The notes under the pieces are model-generated. The model saw only the letters and a list, made by a program, of their open reading frames with translations. It did no database searches and had not been told where the DNA came from. From contig NZ_JAVQHL010000001.1 in NCBI RefSeq assembly GCF_032670585.1, positions 806,001 through 870,000 of the forward strand: DNA of 64,000 bases, in the 5' to 3' direction. A program made the position numbers and the translations under genes. The stretch is from Ostreiculturibacter nitratireducens. GTDB taxonomy: Bacteria > Pseudomonadota > Alphaproteobacteria > Rhodobacterales > Rhodobacteraceae. Numbering within the stretch: position 1 is the first letter of the stretch; each line of letters opens with the position of its first letter. Positions 59,550 to 64,000 of this stretch are shown in pieces.

Positions 59550-62243
59550 TCAGGCCGCTTCGGCCATGCTGCGCCGCACGGGCAGAGTGACGCGGAAGGC
59601 CGCGCCGCCCTGCCCCGGCAGGTAGGCGATCGAGCCGCCGAGATTGGCCATGATCTCCCGGCAGATCGCGAGGCCGAGCCCGGCGCCGCCGGCCCGCGCC
59701 TGGTCCGTAAGCCGCGCGAATTTCTCGAAGATGATCGCCTGCGACTTCTTCGGGATGCCCGAACCGTTGTCGATGAAATCCACCTCGACCTTTGCCCCGC
59801 GCTTCCGGACCTTGATCGTGAGTTCCGGCCTCTCCGAATCGCAGTACTTCCGCGCATTGGACACGAGGTTGATGAAGACCTGCACCAAACGATCGGTGTC
59901 GGTATAGACCGCCAGGTGCTCCGACGGCAGGTCGCGGTGGTAGACGAAACTCCTCTCCGGCCGGGTTTCGGACGCGGACCGAATCGCCTTCTCGATCAAG
60001 TCGTGCAGGTTCGCCACCTGGATATTCAGCTGCGCCCGCCGTGCCTCCAGCACCGAGAGGTCAAGCAGATCATCCAGAAGCCGCGTGAGGCGGATCGCCT
60101 CCTCGTGGATGATCTCGGCGTACTTCGCCCGCATCGCCTCCGGCAGGTCTGGCTCCATCAGGATTTCCGAGAACGCGCGGACCGAGGTCATCGGAGTGCG
60201 CAATTCGTGGCTGATCTGGCTCAGGAACGCGTCCTTCTGGATCGACAGCTCCGTGAGTTTCTCGTTCGCGTCCCGAAGCTGCCGCGCGGTCCGGGCGAGT
60301 TCCTCGGACTTCGCCTCCAGCTGGCTCGAATACTCCATTATCTGCTGGGCTTCGGAGGCCACCGCCATCAGGTCGTGCACGCTGACCGCGGCACCTTCCG
60401 CGAACTGCGCCACCATCGCATGCGCCGTCGCGGAGCCGACGGCACCCGCCAGTCGGCGTTCGAGCCGCTCGATGAAGTCGGGCGTCGAGTCGGGCAGGAA
60501 CCCAGCCTTGCCTTGGCGCGCGGCCTCGGCCTGAAAGAAGTTCTGAGCCTCCTCGGCACCGAGAATGCCTTGGGACATTGTCAGAAGGTCCTCCGCCTCG
60601 GCGCCGCCGCGCGACCATCCGCGCGCGCCGCGGTCGTGGTCGAAGACGTTGACGAAGGCCACGCCCTGAAGTCGTTCCAAGGGCGTCGGGAAGGTGAAGA
60701 GGGAGCCCAGCACGAAGGCCCCGGTGTTGAGTGACAAGGACCAGAAAAGCGCGTGGAGAAGCGGGTCCATCCCATCGATCCCGAACATCGCCCGGGGACG
60801 AAGCCAGGATATTCCCCACGGCCCCTCCGCCATCACCTGGGCCGAGATCAACCCGCCCTCGCCGAAAGACGGAAGGAACAGGGCGTAGAGCCAGACCGCG
60901 AAGCCCGTCAGAATGCCCGCAGCCGCGCCTACCCGCGTCGCCCCGCGCCAGAAGATGCCTCCGATCATCGCCGGCAGTGACTGCGCCGCGCCGACGAAGG
61001 CGATCAGGCCGATCGCGGCCAGCGCCGCCGACCCGCCGGAGAAGCTGTAGTAGAGATAGCCAAGCGCCAGCACGGCCGCGATCGACAGCCGCCGTGACAT
61101 GAGCACAAGCCCCCGCACGTCACCGGGCGCCCGCGCCCCGCCCTCGCGGAGCGACAGCCACAGGGGCGTCACGATGTGGTTCGATACCATCGTCGCCAGC
61201 GCGATCGCCGCCACGATCACCATGGACGTGGCCGAGGAGAAGCCGCCGAGAAACGCGAGCATCGCGAGATTGCCCCTGTCGAACATGAGCGGCAGCGTCA
61301 ACACGAACAGGTCCGGGTTCGACCCCTCGGGCAAGTTCTCAAGCCCCACGACCGCGATCGGCACGACGAAGAGGCTCATAAGGAAGAGGTAGAACGGGAA
61401 GGCCCAGCTCGCTGTCGCAACATGTCGTTCGTCGGCATTCTCCACGACCATGACCTGGAACATTCGCGGCAAGGTCAGGATCGCGGCAGCCGAGAGGAAT
61501 ATGAGCCCCGCCCAGCGCCCCGGCCGCATCTCCCACTCGGCGATTGGAGATGCCGCGATCCGGTCGAGGACATCCGAAACCCCGCCGGCAAGCCCCCAGA
61601 CCACGAAAGCGCCGACGGCGACCAGCGCCAGGAGCTTGACCACGGCTTCGAGTGCGATCGCCATCACGACGCCGTGGTGACGTTCGTTGGCGTCGAGGTT
61701 CCGCGTCCCGAAAAGGATCGTGAACAGCGCAAGCCCCGCCGCCACCCAGAGCGCCGTCGCTCCCTGGTCCGGCAGTGCCCAGCCCGCGGGCGTATCCGCG
61801 GCGAAGACGCCGAACGACAGGACGACCGATTGAAGCTGGAGCGCGATGTAGGGCGTCGCGGCCACGACCGCGAGAAGCGTGACGATGACCCCCAGAACGT
61901 TCGACTTCCCGTAACGCGAGGAAATGAGGTCCGCGATCGAGGTCACGCGCTGGGTCCTGCCGATGCGGACGAGCTTGCGCAGGAGCCACCACCAGCCGAC
62001 GAAGACAAGCGTCGGGCCGAGATAGATCGTTGCAAATTCCAGACCCGAGCGCGCCGCGTAGCCGACCGCGCCGTAGAAGGTCCAGGCGGTGCAATAGATC
62101 GACAGGGACAGCGTGTAGACGATGGGCGAGCGCAGCCAACTCACCCGCCCGGCCCGCGCGCGCCTTTCCGCCGCCCATGCGACCATGAACAGAAGGATCA
62201 CATAGGCGAGGCAGACGACGACGAGGACGTTGAAGGGCACCAT
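59550..62243 (-). CDS. sodium/solute symporter-histidine kinase fusion sensor
   Basis: An 897-aa membrane sensor. Residues 1-490 form an SSS/SLC5-type symporter domain with about 13 spans (e.g. RSGLEFATIYLGPTLVFVG and GFSSATSMVIVAAIALA). A PAS-less linker and coiled coil follow at about 600-680. The dimerisation helix FLSQISHELRTPMTSVRAFSEIL carries the phospho-accepting His, and the ATPase part has LVSNARKYC, VDFIDNGSGIP and GAGLGLAICREIM. The layout resembles the CbrA/CrbS group that senses amino acids or acetate. ATG 62243 overlaps the TGA of the upstream small gene. Confidence 0.9.
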   Translation of the reverse strand: MVPFNVLVVVCLAYVILLFMVAWAAERRARAGRVSWLRSPIVYTLSLSIYCTAWTFYGAVGYAARSGLEFATIYLGPTLVFVGWWWLLRKLVRIGRTQRVTSIADLISSRYGKSNVLGVIVTLLAVVAATPYIALQLQSVVLSFGVFAADTPAGWALPDQGATALWVAAGLALFTILFGTRNLDANERHHGVVMAIALEAVVKLLALVAVGAFVVWGLAGGVSDVLDRIAASPIAEWEMRPGRWAGLIFLSAAAILTLPRMFQVMVVENADERHVATASWAFPFYLFLMSLFVVPIAVVGLENLPEGSNPDLFVLTLPLMFDRGNLAMLAFLGGFSSATSMVIVAAIALATMVSNHIVTPLWLSLREGGARAPGDVRGLVLMSRRLSIAAVLALGYLYYSFSGGSAALAAIGLIAFVGAAQSLPAMIGGIFWRGATRVGAAAGILTGFAVWLYALFLPSFGEGGLISAQVMAEGPWGISWLRPRAMFGIDGMDPLLHALFWSLSLNTGAFVLGSLFTFPTPLERLQGVAFVNVFDHDRGARGWSRGGAEAEDLLTMSQGILGAEEAQNFFQAEAARQGKAGFLPDSTPDFIERLERRLAGAVGSATAHAMVAQFAEGAAVSVHDLMAVASEAQQIMEYSSQLEAKSEELARTARQLRDANEKLTELSIQKDAFLSQISHELRTPMTSVRAFSEILMEPDLPEAMRAKYAEIIHEEAIRLTRLLDDLLDLSVLEARRAQLNIQVANLHDLIEKAIRSASETRPERSFVYHRDLPSEHLAVYTDTDRLVQVFINLVSNARKYCDSERPELTIKVRKRGAKVEVDFIDNGSGIPKKSQAIIFEKFARLTDQARAGGAGLGLAICREIMANLGGSIAYLPGQGGAAFRVTLPVRRSMAEAA

Positions 62244-62548
62244 CAGCGGTCCTCCGTCTCTTCCCCGCCCTCCACCGACAGCGGCGCGAGCCACCGTGCC
62301 AGGAGGAAGGCCACGAAGATCAGTCCGAACCAGATGGAAAAGACATAGACCTCGCCCCGTGCCGTATCCGCTTCCGCCGTCTCTGCGGGGCGCCACAGTA
62401 TAGGCAGCAGGAACAGGAAGAAGCCGATCACCGGCAGCAGGCGCGACGCGTCCATCATGCGACGCCGCCGGTATTTCTGCCGTGCAAGGAACAGTGGCTG
62501 GCGCGGCCTCGAGGGCCGGTCTTCAGGGTCCTGGTCGAGCCCGCTCAC
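62243..62548 (-). CDS. small membrane protein coupled to the symporter kinase
   Basis: About 101 aa. A charged N-terminal half (LFLARQKYRRRRMMDASRLL) is followed by two hydrophobic spans (LLPVIGFFLFLLPILW and VYVFSIWFGLIFVAFLLARWLAPL). GTG 62548 overlaps the response-regulator stop as GTGA, and its TGA overlaps the kinase ATG by one base, so translation of all three genes is coupled. The two-span architecture resembles DUF4212-type companions of solute symporters. Not in the usual ORF list because of its start. Confidence 0.72.
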   Translation of the reverse strand: MSGLDQDPEDRPSRPRQPLFLARQKYRRRRMMDASRLLPVIGFFLFLLPILWRPAETAEADTARGEVYVFSIWFGLIFVAFLLARWLAPLSVEGGEETEDR

Positions 62549-62916
62549 GCCGCGCCTCCCAGCGCGCGTACGGCCGCGAGGAACTCGGCATTCGCGAAGG
62601 GCTTCGTCATGAAACGGTCCGCGCCGGCGCGTTCCGCCGCCTCTCTTTCCTTGACCTGGCCTTTCGCCGTCAGCATCAACACCCGCGTCGCGGAAAGGTC
62701 CGAATCCGCCTTGAGATCGGCGAGGATCTCGAACCCAGACCGCCCCGGCAGCATCACGTCCAGGATCACCACATCCGGCCGCCCGGCGCGCACGGCGGCA
62801 ATCGCCCCGTCGCCCTCGCAACACACCGAAACCTGCCATCCGTCGCGGGACAGGATGAACCTGATCGCCTCGATGATGTTCGGTTCATCCTCTATCAGAA
62901 GGACATGTCCCACCAT
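62545..62916 (-). CDS. single-domain response regulator
   Basis: A 123-aa receiver with no output domain. Acidic pocket EDEP, phospho-acceptor Asp in VVILDVMLPGRSGFE, the Thr of VLMLTAKG, and the Lys of RFMTKPF are all present. As the first gene of this operon it could be a phosphate sink or pass a signal to the symporter kinase's pathway; stand-alone receivers often act through protein contacts. Confidence 0.9.
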   Translation of the reverse strand: MVGHVLLIEDEPNIIEAIRFILSRDGWQVSVCCEGDGAIAAVRAGRPDVVILDVMLPGRSGFEILADLKADSDLSATRVLMLTAKGQVKEREAAERAGADRFMTKPFANAEFLAAVRALGGAA

Positions 62917-63007
62917 CCGTCCTCCCCTCCGGTTCGCGCAACTAGGCGACTATCGCGCGCCGCCTTGCGCCTGTCAAAAGCAATGCCGCGCCGGGTCAGG
63001 AATGGTC

Positions 63008-64000
63008 TCACGCGATGAACGACGGCTCGCGCCGCGCCGGGCACTTCGTGCGCGGACACACCCTGCACGACGGGCCGACCGCCAGATCGTCCTCCCCGAT
63101 CGAACCCGCCTCCGGCAGTATCAGCATGAAGGCCGTCACGATCTCCGGCCCGCCGAAGCCCTCGGGGTGGTTCGGCTCGGCATAGGCGAAGGTCAGGAAC
63201 CGCTCCTGCACCCGCCCCGCCAGCGTGACCCTCTCCCGGATCCGGCTCGTCGGATGCGACAGCGCGCGATAGAGCGGCCAGAGCGGACAGGCCGCGCCGA
63301 AACGCGGCAGGGCGAAGCCCGCAACCGGCCGGCGAAATGTCAGGGTGCCCGACGCATCGCAGGTGACGAGGCCGGGTACCGGTCCCGTCACCGCATCTTC
63401 CGGCAACGTGGCAAGGCGCCGGAACACCGTGGGCAGACCTACCCCGAAACGCCCCGCGAGAAGTCCCGGATCCACGCCAAGCTCCGCCACGGCCGCCACG
63501 AACGGCTCGAGCGGCAACGCGAGCGCGTCCTCCCGCGCCCTCGCTATGTAGTCCGCGGCGAGTTTTCGCGCCGCCGTCGAAGCGAGTTCCGGTGCCCCCG
63601 CGATCAGGTCCTCCGGTTCCGGCATCTGCGCCCTTTCGACCGCGGCAAGGTGCCAGCGGGAGGCGGCGAGCCAGGCCTCGACCTCCTCCTGCGGCGAGGA
63701 AATCCCCGCTTCCCCCTCCGACGCGGTATCGAGATAGGCCACCAGCGCCTCGGCCGCCTCGGCGAGCCTTTCGCTGTCGTCTTGGAGGTTGCCGTGGAAC
63801 CGCTTCCGCCAGTCCGGGTCGATATCCTCGATCTCGGCCAGGATCGCCGCGGTCGACCGTACCGAGGCTGCGGCGGACAGGACTTCGTGGAGGCTTGCGG
63901 ACAGGTGCGGGTCGTGCGCCATCCGTTCTGAAAGCGCCTCCACCGTTCGTTCCAGCGCGGCCAGCCGCGACTGCCGCTGGGCGAGAAGCCCGGCCCATCC
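63008..64000 (-). CDS. ScfR-type short-chain fatty acyl transcriptional regulator (partial)
   Basis: The reading frame is open to the right edge of the window (base 64000), so the N-terminal XRE helix-turn-helix lies outside; a GTG at 63943 is only an internal codon. What is seen is the C-terminal part of the family: FGVGLPTVFRRLATLP (a regulator-domain helix), FGAACPLWPLYRALSHP, and a cysteine cluster near the end (GPSCRVCPRTKCPARREP). Relatives such as RamB/PrpR-like proteins bind short-chain acyl-CoA or acetate-derived signals. Assignment as ScfR-like is from this layout. Confidence 0.72.
   Translation of the reverse strand, partial: GWAGLLAQRQSRLAALERTVEALSERMAHDPHLSASLHEVLSAAASVRSTAAILAEIEDIDPDWRKRFHGNLQDDSERLAEAAEALVAYLDTASEGEAGISSPQEEVEAWLAASRWHLAAVERAQMPEPEDLIAGAPELASTAARKLAADYIARAREDALALPLEPFVAAVAELGVDPGLLAGRFGVGLPTVFRRLATLPEDAVTGPVPGLVTCDASGTLTFRRPVAGFALPRFGAACPLWPLYRALSHPTSRIRERVTLAGRVQERFLTFAYAEPNHPEGFGGPEIVTAFMLILPEAGSIGEDDLAVGPSCRVCPRTKCPARREPSFIA

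Noticed and set aside
1..64000. Insertion sequences, prophage, integrase or CRISPR array
   Set aside because: No transposase or integrase motifs, no terminal repeats and no regularly spaced repeats were seen, even in the decayed region.

Overview
The window is GC-rich DNA from an alphaproteobacterium, most likely a facultatively lithoautotrophic member of the Rhodobacteraceae/Paracoccaceae. The evidence is a complete sox thiosulfate-oxidation locus in the soxSRT/soxVWXYZABCDEF layout, a form II RuBisCO operon in the cbbFPTGAMEZY order of Rhodobacter cbbII operons, a UbiU/UbiV/UbiT anaerobic ubiquinone cluster, and a GapR-family gene. No insertion sequences, integrases, phage genes or CRISPR arrays were seen. 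Genus is not assigned.

Layout. 1-3.2 kb: the 3' part of a cytosolic group 3b-type [NiFe] hydrogenase operon (gamma, small and large subunits, maturation protease). It meets PEP synthase (3.2-5.6 kb) tail to tail with overlapping stop codons. 5.7-9.4 kb: a DUF475 membrane protein, two flavin-reductase-like proteins, an aldo/keto reductase and a 49-aa orphan gene with its own terminator. 9.4-22.8 kb: glycerate kinase, then soxFEDCBAZYXWV on the minus strand, divergent from soxS-soxR-soxT. Candidate SoxR operators lie in the soxS/V and soxW/X gaps. 22.9-34.2 kb: a glutathione transferase, then cbbYZEMAGTPF on the minus strand with cbbR divergent.

34.2-44.6 kb is accessory and partly decayed. 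It holds an AraC-type regulator, a run of small exported or membrane proteins of unknown function, and fossils of a membrane protein, a metallophosphoesterase and an AI-2E-type transporter. It also holds a well-formed TPP riboswitch whose downstream thiC is reduced to an N-terminal stump facing a cytochrome c gene.

44.8-50.3 kb is an anaerobic/nitric-oxide module: ubiVUT, nnrS, a 5-formyl-THF cyclo-ligase-like gene, a hemerythrin protein and a divergent NsrR with a candidate operator. 50.4-64 kb is mixed: tRNA-Thr(UGU), an Fe(III)-type ABC permease, GapR, a FadJ-type fusion enzyme, a DksA-like protein, a split YeeE/YedE transporter with a DUF442 phosphatase/sulfurtransferase, a FliM/FliN-type protein, a symporter-histidine kinase with a small membrane partner and response regulator, and a partial ScfR-type regulator.

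Together the first 34 kb couples electron donors (H2, thiosulfate, sulfide) to CO2 fixation and carbon salvage (CbbZ, CbbY, glycerate kinase, PEP synthase). All functions are inferred by reading motifs; no database search was run.
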